From contig JAKSYS010000038.1 in assembly GCA_022925895.1 (NCBI GenBank), positions 1-64,000 of the forward strand: a stretch of 64,000 nucleotides of DNA. Reading direction: 5' to 3'. The translations under genes and the position numbers were made by a program. Shown here piece after piece: positions 35,216 to 45,767 of the stretch. Each line of letters begins with the position of its first letter. Positions within the stretch are counted from its first letter, which is position 1. This stretch comes from Fragilaria crotonensis (Eukaryota > Bacillariophyta > Fragilariophyceae > Fragilariales > Fragilariaceae). The notes beneath the pieces are model-generated. The model had not been told where the DNA came from, did not search any database, and was given only the letters and a program-made list of their open reading frames with translations.

Positions 35216-36156
35216 CGACGATGACTGGCATAACCAGTTTAGCACCAGCCAGACACAGAACGGAAATGATTTTCGCCTCCGGCCAGCGTGAATTCGACCT
35301 TGATTCACGACTAAGCGTGTATTGCCGGACCTTCCAGTACATGCATACAGTCTACTGTCGGTACGGAGTTCCTTGTACGGCGTAGTCTACCGGTAGCTTA
35401 AGAATTCAATGCACTGGCGTGCAGTGTACAATACCAGATACAACGAATGTACACAACGTACCGGTACCTAGTACTGCTGTCCACCAGAGTACTTGTACGC
35501 CGACGTCCGATCACCCAACACCCAACATTTATGCTGCTACCAAGTACTGGTACTACAAGTACTTGTTATACCGTTGAGTAAAGCGTATCGGAGATCGGAG
35601 TACTCTCTGTATTCTGTCTGCAGATCTCTCATACCGACCCAGCGTACACGTACTGGTTTACTAGCCGTATCATTGAGTACATCTTTCGTAAGCTTGCAAA
35701 AGCTGACCCCTGTCGACTCGGACGTCGAAGTAATTAAATAGCGGCATCCATTTGATGTACCCCAGAATCACTGGAGGTGATCGATATTTGGATTCGACTG
35801 TTGTTGACCAACGTCGTTCACGAGCGGATCATTTTTTTCATACTAGTACTACAGTAATGCTGGAATAGGTCTACTAGAGTGGGTGTTATACCGTTCTGAG
35901 CCATCCATGGTTAAAGATTCTAACGAGGAATACATCCTGGTTATGTTGTGGCTGGATTGGGATAGGCTTTTACGCCAATTGCCTCCCTTCCTCTCAATCG
36001 AAGCAACGACAGTGGTCAAGATGATCAAAATGGAAAGGCAATGGTAACTCCTATTGTTTCAGAACCAGGTCCTGTCGTCTCCTGTATATTCATCGTAGGC
36101 AGACGATAGATGAATGAAACTTCAAACTTCGTAACAGCAAGCGAGCAAATTCAACG
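35216..36156. other. Spacer, GTAC-rich
   Basis: No gene is seen. GTAC, GGTACC and AGTACT words crowd 35330-35650. The remainder is plain AT-balanced sequence up to the 3' end of the TMEM242-like gene. Confidence 0.4.
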
Positions 36157-36905
36157 TCAGCTTTCGCGCCAGCCCAACCGCTGGATCCAATTCGTAAGGA
36201 TAGAATTCGAGTCTTTCTTCATGATTTCGTCCGACAAATACTTCCTCTGAATGTAATCCATCTCCTCATCCTCCGACATGCCCTTCGTCGCAATCTTATC
36301 AGGATCATCCTTGCTGAAATCCATCCCGGACCAGCCCTCAATGTCTGCCCTTCGTTTTCGACCCCAGACCCTCGAAGAATCAAACGCCTCCTGAAAAGAT
36401 CTGAATCCGCAAGCATAAAACGATACTATTTTTGAGAAAGGTAAGGTATTAGTCACGAGCTCCTCCTATTCATGGCGGAAACAAAGTACACCTATCCCGA
36501 ACATGACTCACATGCTCCAACAGCTGCAAAACTACCCAAACTGAGCATCGTCCCGATACCAAAGGCTCGCGCTGCTAGCATTCGCCCATCTACAGTAAAT
36601 TTGAGCGGCGGAGGTCGTTTCCCTAAAGCTTCGACTGCCTTGCGATGTGCCAACTCTTTGGCCTCCTTCTCCGCCTCTTTCACTTGCTTCTGGAAGCCGG
36701 AATAGGCTCCAAGGCACAGGGGAACTGCGGCAATCAGAAACACATGAGCTGGTTCAATCCCAAATGGTCCTACAATTCGGTCGGATGATCGTTCGGTTGA
36801 TAGTACTGTTGGAGCACTTGTCGCAGATGATTTGTTTCCGCTATCACCGTTTTGTGCATCCATGGTGAGTTTCATTTCTTTTGGTGAACTGGGTGAACTA
36901 TGCAC
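36157..36905 (-). CDS. TMEM242-like membrane protein
   Basis: Two exons, 36863/36875/36905-36512 and 36425-36157, are separated by an 86-nt intron with a GTGAGT donor and a pyrimidine-rich acceptor, in phase 1. Exon 1 holds a first helix, PAHVFLIAAVPLCLGAYSGF, then an Ala/Glu/Lys coil and LAARAFGIGTMLSLGSFAAV. The splice continues LSFYACGFRSFQEAFDS. This two-helix pattern with an Arg-Ala-Phe-Gly start to helix 2 and a short polar C-terminal helix resembles TMEM242. The human protein is a mitochondrial inner-membrane factor for complex I and ATP synthase assembly. Which of three Mets is the start is undecided; all give a Ser/Thr-rich N-terminus. Identity is moderate, the gene structure good. 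Confidence 0.62.
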
Positions 36906-37065
36906 AGTTAATCAGAGTTCTAGTACCTGGTACGGCGAGTGTCGGAAATCGGAATGTGAAGCATGGTCGGACAGTAAAAATGTTGACCAGTAAACGTACA
37001 TCACGTATCATCTACTAGTGAACCACCAACTACTAGTAGCTACCTATGGGCTACGCTGGCGTAGA

Positions 37066-37156
37066 GTCTGGAGTATCACGTATCACGTATCACGTACAAG
37101 TATCACGTATCACGTATCACGTATCACGTATCACGTATCACGTATCACGTATCATA
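37066..37156. repeat. 7-bp minisatellite (TATCACG)n
   Basis: About eleven tandem copies of TATCACG, interrupted once by TACAAG after the third copy. The array is close to perfect, which suggests recent expansion. It lies in the spacer between the divergently placed TMEM242-like gene and the 3' end of the TAF10-like gene. Confidence 0.9.
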
Positions 37157-37387
37157 CTGTAGTTTCGGTTTCCGTCGTTTACGGTATACGTTGCTGGTAC
37201 CAGCACTGCCGGTAACTGAACAGTATTCATGATGTGGATGAGTTCGTTTAATGTAGTACAAGTCTCTACTGCCACGACGGAGTGGAGGAGTCCTACTTGT
37301 GGTATAGGGTATAGCACTGGATCAGAAGATTGTTGAAGACGTAATTACGTGCCCTTGCTAATCCACTCACAGGCAACGAGCTGTCAA

Positions 37388-38500
37388 CTACTTTGGAGCT
37401 GGGGATACGGCAATCATTGGCGTTGCTGCTCGACTAATCGACGAAGATTCTGGGGCACTGTCTGCCGATCTGCTTTCCTTCGTTGGCGACGGTTTGGGCG
37501 TCCTGGAACGCGATTCCCCATTCTCACCATGCTCGGTGTCGTCGATGTCTTCAGCGTCCTCGTCCATTTCAGCATCATCGGTTGCTACTCCGTCTCCTGC
37601 GTCTGTCGGCGACGTTGGCTCTACGGCTTCCATGGGTATCGCCCCCAGACCCACTTTACCTGTCAACTTGAAATGCCAAGCCTCCAGTGGACGTTCAAGG
37701 TCTCTCAATAGCAGCATGGAATCCTCCTCTGCATCCTCCTCTTCATCCACCTCGGGAAAACCTCCGTAGTATTCATCATAATAGCGTTCTTCTTCATCCA
37801 ACGAATCTTCGTCGAGGAATTCATCGTCACCGATAGTTTCTTCTACCGTTTTCGTTCCGTTGGTTTCCTCCTCGACCGGTTCACTCTTTTTGACGTTCTT
37901 TTTCTTAGCAGCATTCGGCTTATTCTCCGCAGCGCCAGCTCGGTGGGACAGTTCCCTTGCTGCAGCCACAGCGGCTGCATGCGCTTGTAGCTTTTGCGAC
38001 GTTCGTTCTAATTTCCGTCGCTTTCTGTAATCAGAATCCTGCTGATAGAGCGAGACATGCTTTCTGCGCCTCGCAGACTCTTCTTTGCTCAGCTCCTGGC
38101 CCGACAAACGCCGATCCCGACAGACGACACCCTGTTGCAAGACCGTCGCTAGAAATCTATCCGCTGCAGCAGCAGTCAACATTGCGACAGTCTCGTCAAG
38201 ATAACCTACACCCTGACGGTGCAGCATTCGGCGAGCGAGAGATGTGGGCACAGTTGGACCACCGTCACGTTGTTGTTGCAATCTTCTCAAGAATTTTTGA
38301 AGCTTTTCATCCTCATTCTGTAGTGTGGCAGCTGCCAATTGTTGAGATGACTGACGTTGCAATACTGGAGCGCGTGCTCCTGATGTCGACGACGACAGCT
38401 GCCGCAGTGGCGGCGATGGTACTGCATGGGCAGTCGTTGTGGATGAAGGAGGCGGCAGGCCGAGTCTAGCTCTCTGCAATTCTACCATTCGTTCCGACAT
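37388..38500 (-). CDS. TAF10-like histone-fold protein
   Basis: A complete 370-residue frame. Residues about 82-131 (PTVPTSLARRMLHRQGVGYL, then DETVAMLTAAAADRFLATVL) follow the TAF10 histone fold: Pro-rich entry, an YxLxxxG-type first helix end, a long central helix and a short third helix. TAF10 is shared by TFIID and SAGA and pairs with TAF3, TAF8 or SPT7 family partners. After the fold come a basic region with DYRKRRKLERTSQKL, an Ala-rich helix, Lys-rich KKKNVKK and a long acidic tail (Asp/Glu, residues about 205-330). Such tails are not part of TAF10 in yeast or animals, so another histone-fold TAF is possible. No shift or stop is seen. Confidence 0.6.
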   Translation of the reverse strand: MSERMVELQRARLGLPPPSSTTTAHAVPSPPLRQLSSSTSGARAPVLQRQSSQQLAAATLQNEDEKLQKFLRRLQQQRDGGPTVPTSLARRMLHRQGVGYLDETVAMLTAAAADRFLATVLQQGVVCRDRRLSGQELSKEESARRRKHVSLYQQDSDYRKRRKLERTSQKLQAHAAAVAAARELSHRAGAAENKPNAAKKKNVKKSEPVEEETNGTKTVEETIGDDEFLDEDSLDEEERYYDEYYGGFPEVDEEEDAEEDSMLLLRDLERPLEAWHFKLTGKVGLGAIPMEAVEPTSPTDAGDGVATDDAEMDEDAEDIDDTEHGENGESRSRTPKPSPTKESRSADSAPESSSISRAATPMIAVSPAPK

Positions 38501-39506
38501 TTTGGGCGTGAATATCTAAATCGAGAGGTGTTTTGGTGTCTGGAAAGGTCGTTGCGGTGGTCTTTTATCCCAATTCGCGACTCGCTTGCGCCTCTTATAA
38601 GTTGATCCCCTTAGCACTTCTGCATACTCTTTTGCGCAAGTCTTGATTAAGTTGTCGAAGATAGACCGAGAGACGCTCTGGGATGATAATCGAACTGCAG
38701 TGCTCGTGACGCACGAAATGATCAGAGAGAGGGAAAACTACTTTCGGTACTAGTGTTCAAAACTGTTCGACCCCTTCTTTTCAACCCTCCAGTCGCGTAT
38801 CGTTCAAAAGTGTCGAATGTTGATGGTCAGCAACGAGGGCGTTCAAATAGTGGGTTGGATCTCGACGATGAGAAATGATTGCAGCGCCGGGGAACGTCAA
38901 ACGAGGCGACCTCGACGGTTTCATGCCTCTGATGAGCAAGGATACTTACCAGAAGTCACACATGTTCTACACCCCTATAAAAACCAACAGAGCGTGTACC
39001 CAACTGCCAACGACGGGTATCGGAAAAATCCATGGCATTCCCTCGGCCACACAAAAACAAGGATTGTAACACCAACAAAAATAACCGTTGCACATCGGCA
39101 TAGTGAATTAGCTAGGTGAGGGTTGAGGTTGCGAATGTCGTTCCTCATATTGCAGTTTTAGTCCTCCAGCCTCCAGTAGCCGTTGTCTTTAACGGAGGAC
39201 GTGCTCTGCGTCTCCGTACTACAGTGCCAGGAATTCCGAACCCATACATAAGTATTCCGAGTGTACTGTATGATATATGTAGCACTCTTGTATGCTACTG
39301 TTTGAATCTTCGCGCTACGGATGTAGATGAGCATGAAACTCCAATTCTCCTACTTGTACCTAGTTTCCAGCGTGTCAACTTGTCAACTGTCAACATTCAA
39401 CATACAGCATCTCTGCATAATTCTGGATCCATTCCGTCACACATGCATTGTTCGCATCGACATCGTAAGCGTCAACCGAAGCTACCGCGCCTCTCTAGCA
39501 CTCGCG
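38501..39506. other. Spacer between divergent TAF10-like and YxFGD genes
   Basis: About 1 kb holding both promoters. Plus frames at 38817-39119 and 38875-39069 are open but unrecognised; the latter (YQKSHMFYTPIKTN) looks protein-like without being placeable. No TATA box is assigned. Confidence 0.35.
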
Positions 39507-40346
39507 ATGTTCACCACTCGTCGAATCCTTCTAATAGTACTACTCCACGTCACCACCTGCCAAGGATTCGTACCACCGCCGACACGACAGAATCATCATC
39601 GTCATGTAACTGTTCTTTTCGACAACAAGAAGAGACAAAATGGGTACAAATTCGGTGACTTGACCAAATCCCTACTGGGTACAACGGCCAAGGTCTTGAT
39701 AGGCACGAAGGAAGAGTACCAATTCGGTGACATTACCAAAGGTGTGGTTAAGAAGGCAGCAGATGCGGTGAAGGAAATCAGTGGCAAAGATGATTATCAA
39801 TTTGGTGATTTGACTCGCGCTTTGGATCGCAAGGCCAAGGAAAAGGCTGCGGAGTTCACGGGCAAGAGCGATTACCAAGTGGGAGATATCTCCAAGGAAA
39901 TACTGCGCCGTGTCCGAGCTGGAGAGTACAAGGTGGAAGATATCATTTTGCTGGTGAAAATCATGGCGACTTTGGGAGCCGAGTTTAGTCCTCTGGCGAG
40001 CGTGCTGCCTGCGAAACTTCTGCTTGAAATGATGAATTATTCATTGGCCCAAGAAGTAGGGGGTAAGGTCTTGGAGATTGTCACTGGAACTCTGGATAAG
40101 CGCTTCAAGGAAGCCGTCACAGGCGATGCTGATTATGCTGTCGGTGATTTGACCAAGAAGGCTATTCTTAATTTTATCGGGAAGAAGGACGGAGAGTATG
40201 AGTTGGGAGATTTGACGAGGACGATATCACAAAGGCTGAAGGAAAAAGATAGAAGTGGACCTGGTGTTACGATCGACGCAGAATTTGTCAAAGAGTTGGA
40301 GCAATGGGATGCTGCATTGAAACTGAACGATATCAAACATCTATGA
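39507..40346 (+). CDS. Plastid-targeted protein with Y-x-F-G-D-L-T-K repeats
   Basis: 279 residues from the ATG at 39507, chosen because a signal peptide follows (MFTTRRILLIVLLHVTTCQG) with Phe at the junction (GFVPPPTRQ), the diatom plastid pattern. The mature part is built from seven degenerate repeats headed by YKFGDLTK, YQFGDITK, YQFGDLTR, YQVGDISK, YKVEDIIL, YAVGDLTK and YELGDLTR. Each is followed by a short amphipathic Lys/Ala helix. Between repeats 5 and 6 lies a longer, more hydrophobic stretch (IMATLGAEFSPLASVLPAKL). I recognise no characterised family. The pattern suggests a helical solenoid or a membrane-surface protein. No shift is seen. Confidence 0.75.
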   Translation: MFTTRRILLIVLLHVTTCQGFVPPPTRQNHHRHVTVLFDNKKRQNGYKFGDLTKSLLGTTAKVLIGTKEEYQFGDITKGVVKKAADAVKEISGKDDYQFGDLTRALDRKAKEKAAEFTGKSDYQVGDISKEILRRVRAGEYKVEDIILLVKIMATLGAEFSPLASVLPAKLLLEMMNYSLAQEVGGKVLEIVTGTLDKRFKEAVTGDADYAVGDLTKKAILNFIGKKDGEYELGDLTRTISQRLKEKDRSGPGVTIDAEFVKELEQWDAALKLNDIKHL

Positions 40347-40599
40347 CACCATGACAAAGGCGCAGATCAAAACGCTATGCAGCCGAAGAACCGCTTCTAC
40401 AAGTGCCTAATAAGGTCGAGTCTATTACTCTTTGTACATTGACTTTGCGTGCGTTCGATGCGTGGGAAGTCGATACTCGTCAACGAGCCCAGGTACAAGT
40501 ATGGATGGAGGGACGAGGTCCAACAACACTGCCTGCACATAGCACACGCGGGAAATTCGTTAGCTTTTCATGAGATTGGTGGAGTCATCACGTACAACC

Positions 40600-40810
40600 A
40601 TGTACTAATGGTACAAGTACTACTACTTCACGACTTTGCGACGATCTGGAACTTTGCATACCTCTCAATCTATAGTAGCAGTACTCGTAGGTCTACTACT
40701 AGTACTGTCGAGCCACTCCCTCGTACCCTGGGCGTACCAGTACGAGTACTTGTACTCCATGAGTGTGTGCTTTCGCTGGTACTTATACTTGTACCGTACT
40801 TGTACATGAA
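40600..40810. repeat. Dense GTAC/TAGTAC word cluster
   Basis: GTAC occurs more than a dozen times in about 200 bp, alone or within AGTACT, CGTACC and CTTGTACTC contexts. This lies in the promoter-side spacer of the nuclease gene. There is no unit length, so it is not a tandem repeat. Confidence 0.7.
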
Positions 40811-40943
40811 CCAGTCCAAGATCCTTCATCCGATTCTTGTTCCTTGGGTGGATTCGATGATTCGACAACAGATCTCACAACGGCACAAACCCAGGTCGCA
40901 GTCATAGTCGCAATCCTCCTGAACCCGTCGTTTCCAGCTCGTC

Positions 40944-41708
40944 ATGGGATGGTTCGGACCTGGAAAGGACGATGAGACCAAATTTACAACTTCCTGGCTC
41001 TCGGATTACATCAAGATTTCGCCCGACACTTTGTCAAAATTAGAACATGTCACAACGGCTTATTCCACCTCTCAAATGCTTTTCATTGGATCAGCGTGTA
41101 CGGCTGCCTTTGTCCTAGGCTTCCGCGCCGGCCGAATCCGTCCCATGTTCCGACGCTTTTCCGACGTGACGGAAATTCCGTCGTCGGATTTGGGATCATC
41201 GGCGCCGTGGTTGACGGGAAGAGTCGTCTCTGTCAGTGACGGCGATACTCTTCGGTTTTGGCATATCCCGTCCCGTTTGCATGCGTCCAAGCCAGATTCG
41301 GAGGCAAAATTGTCAGAACAGACTCTTCCGATCCGAATCTGTACCATTGATACGCCAGAGACTGCCAAATTCGGCAAGCCAGGTCAACCATTTGGGGAAG
41401 ATGCCAAGGACTATCTCTCAAAGCTGCTATTGGATAAAAAGTGTGAAATTCAGTTGCTAACGAAGGATCAGTACGGCCGTGCTGTAGGACAAGTCAGACG
41501 TCGAGGTTGGTTTCGATTTACCTATGCGGATGAGTACATGCTCAAGGCTGGTTTCGCGGAAGTCTATCTCGGCAACGGAGCGGTATACGGTGCGAAGGGT
41601 AAAGACTATTACCTCCAGCTTCAAGACCGGGCGCAGAAGGCTAAGAAGGGACAGTGGTCCCAGAAAAATCGTGAGTCTGCAGCTGACTTCAAGGCTCGAA
41701 CAAAATAG
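40944..41708 (+). CDS. Membrane-anchored staphylococcal nuclease-like protein
   Basis: A complete 254-residue frame. A transmembrane helix at about 45-61 (MLFIGSACTAAFVLGF) precedes the SNase (OB-fold) domain from residue 88. Catalytic positions of the family are present: Asp in VSVSDGDTLRF (residues 99-101), Arg131 in PIRICTIDTPE with Asp136 and Glu139, and Arg179 in QYGRAVG. It should therefore be an active Ca2+-dependent nuclease cutting single-stranded or open DNA and RNA. The layout (N-terminal anchor then a single SNase domain) matches fungal LCL3. Similar proteins in algae sit in plastid-surrounding or mitochondrial membranes; the location here is not decided. It is convergent with the TBC gene, 275 bp apart. 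Confidence 0.88.
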   Translation: MGWFGPGKDDETKFTTSWLSDYIKISPDTLSKLEHVTTAYSTSQMLFIGSACTAAFVLGFRAGRIRPMFRRFSDVTEIPSSDLGSSAPWLTGRVVSVSDGDTLRFWHIPSRLHASKPDSEAKLSEQTLPIRICTIDTPETAKFGKPGQPFGEDAKDYLSKLLLDKKCEIQLLTKDQYGRAVGQVRRRGWFRFTYADEYMLKAGFAEVYLGNGAVYGAKGKDYYLQLQDRAQKAKKGQWSQKNRESAADFKARTK

Positions 41709-41983
41709 ACTACGTGAAGGGCGAAGATTGATCCATTCTGCATTACGGGGTAATCCAGTTTGTTTCGATGTCATCTCGGGAGCGTCCTTTCTTCTATCCG
41801 GTATTTCAGTTAACTGATTCAGACTCCCGCCACAGGGAAATGTCTCAGCGAGCACTGGTACCCTACAGGTGGTCCTGAAATGCGATGAAGCTCACATGAG
41901 CTGCAATGTAGGCAGCTCTAAGATTAGATACTAAACGATGCATTGCACTTGTGACTAATAATACTTGACGGAGAAGGTACGTT

Positions 41984-43439
41984 TCACGAGGACTCCATTT
42001 TCCGTCTTGATCCAGCCAAATGTGCATCCGAATCAGCAAACAGTGTGCTGAGAACGTAGGCTTGACTCAACAAGATTTCAATCTCTGTATCACCCCAGTC
42101 ATCCGTCGGCATTCGCTGCATGAAGCCGAACAATTCATCGAATTCCATCGACTGCAACTGTGACGAAAACTGGCAGAGGAAAGCGGCACATACATAGACG
42201 TGAAAGCTGGAAAAGCCACCGTCTCCCTCGGAGATATACGTATCCCATAGTCGTTGCACGCATTTTGGATTGAACTCGCGCAGCAGCAAACAATTCATCC
42301 ACTTGAACGAGAATTGCATGAATTCAATGCCTACGCTCTTGAGATAGTTCGTCAAATCGGAATCAATACGAGTCACTAGTTCTTCCAAACGCATCACCAT
42401 GCGCTGAACGCCCGGTTGATCAGATGTGTAATGGTCTTGAATACCAGCCAAAAGTTTGGTAAGACACCAATAACAATCGGCTTCGACCTGTATAGCAACA
42501 ATAGTGAGAAATTTTCCGCTGCGCAAAAGCACTCCTTGAAGACGGCACTTCTACAAACAATCTTACCTCTTCCATGACAGCCTCCGTCACTTGTTTCATA
42601 ACTTCACCATTTAACACGTTGTCAGCACTGCAATCTGGAAAGTAGTCTCCCAAGAAGACAACGATCAATGGTGTCGCCAAATCGTTGATTCCCTGAACAT
42701 AACTGGACGCCGGATGCCGCATGGCCCAAACAAAGAGCAAACGACTCAGGGCCTTGCGAATGCGATCGTTTCGAAAGAGTCCCACCTCCGGTGCTGTCCT
42801 CGGCACATCCACCAAAACTTGTCGGAGGGTCTCTTGTTCTTGGACTGTACGAACGTCATCGTCAATATCGTAATGCTGAAGGATGGCATCTTTGTATTCC
42901 ACTCTCTTGCGAGCCAAGGTTTGGGCACGTCGCGCCTTGTTGGTGGGAAGGTATCCCAAGAGTATCTTCCACGCCAATGCTCGGCAGTGCGGAGGGATGC
43001 CGTTCCAACACAAGGCTTTGAGTTCCGTCATATTGACAATGTCGGCGAACAAGGCGGCATCCAACTGTCTATCTTTGTAGGACGTGTTTCGGGTCATCGA
43101 TGATTTTTTTGTAATGGAAGCTGGCTTAGGAGGCTCCTCCTTCCATGATCCGTTCCCAGGTGGTTTGTCTAGGACCATGGTTGGAATGTCGGGCATGCCT
43201 TGTCGTGTGGGCTTCGACAAGATTGGTGTAGGAGCTGGGGTTGCCATAGGCGTTCCTGTAGGTGTCATGCTAGTCGCACGAGGAGGAAGGCCTCTTGCAT
43301 CGCCGTTGGCGTTCACCCGATCAGTATCATGGTCAGTTTTCTTTTCCGGTACAGGTACAGCGTCCGGCTCCTTCTCTTCTTCTGTGAACCTCAAGCTCCG
43401 ACGTAAGAATCCAGGGAGTCCCTTCGGCTGAGAGGACAT
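41984..43439 (-). CDS. TBC-domain Rab GTPase-activating protein (TBC1D22/Gyp1-like)
   Basis: Two exons, 43439-42567 and 42487-41984, are joined in phase by a 79-nt intron, giving 458 residues. The first 130 residues are basic, Pro/Thr-rich and disordered. The TBC domain then follows: LCWNGIPPHCRALAWKILLG, the arginine-finger segment VLVDVPRT (Arg214), LLFVWAMRHPASSYVQGIND with the glutamine finger (Gln249), then CYWCLTKLLAGIQDHY, and FKWMNCLLLREF near the end with RLWDTYISEG. Both catalytic fingers are intact, so it should stimulate GTP hydrolysis on a Rab, in the Gyp1 group acting at the Golgi. No shift is seen. Confidence 0.92.
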
Positions 43440-44302
43440 GGTTTGTAGGATTAAGGACTAGAATGTACTCCGGTGTGTCGCACGTGACTGTTGCGAGTTG
43501 ATGACTGGCGAGGAGATTCTACCGGTAGTTCGCGACTTGGGACGTGACCTTTGAGACTTTCGCCTTATTCGTCAAAACACCGTGACACACACTCACTTTC
43601 ACCTGACCACGATATGATCTATAAAGAGCAAGGCCGCAACGGCATACAGGCAAATACACACCCACTCCAACTTCACCGACCGCGAGCAACTATTGTGTTG
43701 CTGTCGTGATGCTGTTCGGATGTTCGGATCACTGTAGTATCGTTCTTGCACACTGATGGTGCGCATGGCGCATCATGATTCGTAGATTGCGGTCATTGAC
43801 GAGTTACACGCACCATCGCACTCCCCAACAGAAGTAGCAAGTAGTACAGTACTTTTAGTAAGAGGTGCCGTACTCCAGTACTTACATAGGCAGCTCTCTT
43901 TATCTTTATGCCAGGTGGACTCCCAGTACACATAGCTACATACTAAGTGTAGTAGAGCAACGGAAATATGAAAGATGTGCCTTTGCTGCGCACGAGCGAA
44001 TATGACAATATATGACGTCCTGTACGCCATGATATATTTCGTTACTATCATACGCCACATACCACTATATGGACTATGCACTATGCACTATACTGCATAA
44101 TGCATACACTCATTATTACGGCGCGGGGATTTCAAAATCATCAAGGCTGAGAGTATTATTTTATGGCAGTACCAGCTCGTGCCACAGACCAAAACCTTGA
44201 CAGTTTGACGTCTCCGTCTAAACCTCGACCGAGACTCGGAGAACAAGCGATTACTGTCCTAGACCAAACCTGTTGAATCTTACATGCGAAGTCTTGCCCA
44301 TC
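43440..44302. other. Divergent spacer between TBC and HUS1 genes
   Basis: No gene is seen. GTAC/TAGTAC words lie at 43840-43890, and the repeated TATGCACTATGCACTATAC stretch near 44070 is a short imperfect repeat. Promoters of both genes must be here. Confidence 0.4.
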
Positions 44303-45453
44303 ATGAGATTCAAAGCGGAACTCGCTATCGAACAAGTGCAATTGCTGTATTCACTGATAGGACCAATCTCCCGAATCTCCACCCAAGCCATTGTCTATTT
44401 GGATCCAGAATTCATCCGGCTGTCCAGCCGAGACGGAGATGGCATATCGTGCTTTGCCGAACTCAAAGTAAGAGGCGGCATCTTTCTATCGCACAAGATT
44501 GAGAGTGTCGCGGACAACGCCATTGTCTTTGAAATTGATTTGCTGCAATGGAGAGGCGCTATGCAAAGCATTTTGGGGGAACGAAATGATGGAGTTCAAC
44601 AATCCCAACAAGATGGCGGAAGATCTGCAGATAATATTTATCCCTCCCACAATGGCAGTGCCGCCACCATCATGAAACTCGCCAAACGCCACGGCGGTAT
44701 CGCGTGTCTATGTGTGGATGGCAAGTGCGCCGGTGCTGCGGTAGACGTTTATCATGCTATACCCATCCGCATTATGCGAGCAGGTGATATGCAGTGAGTT
44801 CGACTGACTTGTCTACCGAAATTTACCCAACACTGACCCATCTCTCATCCCGCCTTCCTTCACTTTCCAGGTACCACTTGCCACCGCTGATTCAATTGCC
44901 CGACGTACAGCTAGAAATAACTAACAGGAAGGCTTTGCGGGTTGTAGTCGAACGACTCAAAACCATTTCACCAATTGGTACGACCATTCTGATACTCTTC
45001 TTCCTGATTTGTCCAAGCACAGGCTACCTTTTGTTCGCAAATGATTCTGTCGACTCACTCACCTGTGTTCCCATCATTACAACACTAGCCTATCTGGAAG
45101 GATCCATGGCCGGGGAGTTGACCCTCCGTGTGGATAGTGACGGATCTTCGATTCGGACTTTTTTCTCGAAGTGGGTGCCACGCTTCGATGACACGAAATC
45201 ATCCCAGAACAGCAGTAGTCAAACCACCAACAGCGATCCCGAAATTGCCACTTGTGTGTTGAAGGTGGACACGAAAAAGCTATCCGCTGCGCTTCAATGG
45301 CAAGCGACCATGCATAAAAATGTCAGTTCCGCCTTGCTCTGCATGGTGGAGAATGAAATGCTGGTGGTGCATGTTTTGTTGTCACCCGCATCTGTTGGAT
45401 TCTTTACATATTATGTGCCTGTACACTTCTTGTCGTCCTCCGAATTGGATTGA
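44303..45453 (+). CDS. HUS1: HUS1, subunit of the 9-1-1 checkpoint clamp
   Basis: HUS1 forms the PCNA-like 9-1-1 ring with RAD9 and RAD1 that marks damaged DNA for ATR signalling. The start MRFKAELAIEQVQLLYSLIG matches the family's conserved Met-Arg-Phe-Lys start. Three exons are proposed: 44303-44793, 44871-44977 and 45089-45453, total 320 residues. The first intron (77 nt) joins MRAGDMQ to YHLPPLIQLPDVQLEI. The second (111 nt) is a multiple of three without a stop, so it could be read through, but would add a hydrophobic block foreign to the family. Removing it gives ISPIAYLEGSMAGELTLRVD, the expected beta-strand. The ending PVHFL is the usual C-terminal strand. Intact. Confidence 0.88.
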
Positions 45454-45767
45454 AAGGGGAGCATCAGACAGGAGTCAATGTGGGTTGATTTGAACACGAG
45501 TTTGTAAAATCACAACAAAATGAACCTTGGTTGTGGTGGAATCTTTTCATATGACAACAGCGGAGCGAGCAAAGCTTTCTACACCATTAGACATCGCAAT
45601 TACTCAAATGTGGAACCACGTGGTTGCTTCCAGGTAGCGTATGCCATTCAGGATGGCACTTCTGAACCCGATCCTGCGGACGATGGACATGCTGCAATGC
45701 AGCGATCCTTAGCTAACAGAAAATGCATAGTTGCCAATTGATTCTTAAGATGGTCAATCTGAAACTT
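45454..45767. other. Convergent 3' spacer of HUS1 and SAC3-like genes
   Basis: 314 bp shared by two 3' ends. A 73-codon plus frame at 45520-45741 is open; I see no reason to call it a gene. Confidence 0.35.

Noticed and set aside
37349-38469. Plus-strand frames of 91-170 codons opposite the TAF10-like gene
   Set aside because: Shadows of an acidic and Ser-rich coding frame; the minus frame is uninterrupted and carries the histone fold.
39116-39658. 180-codon plus frame overlapping the start of the YxFGD protein
   Set aside because: It is out of frame with the signal peptide and repeats and rich in His/Ser/Arg from shadow coding.
42714-43431. Plus-strand frames of up to 129 codons opposite the TBC gene
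   Set aside because: They lack motifs, while the opposite strand holds an intact TBC domain with both catalytic fingers.
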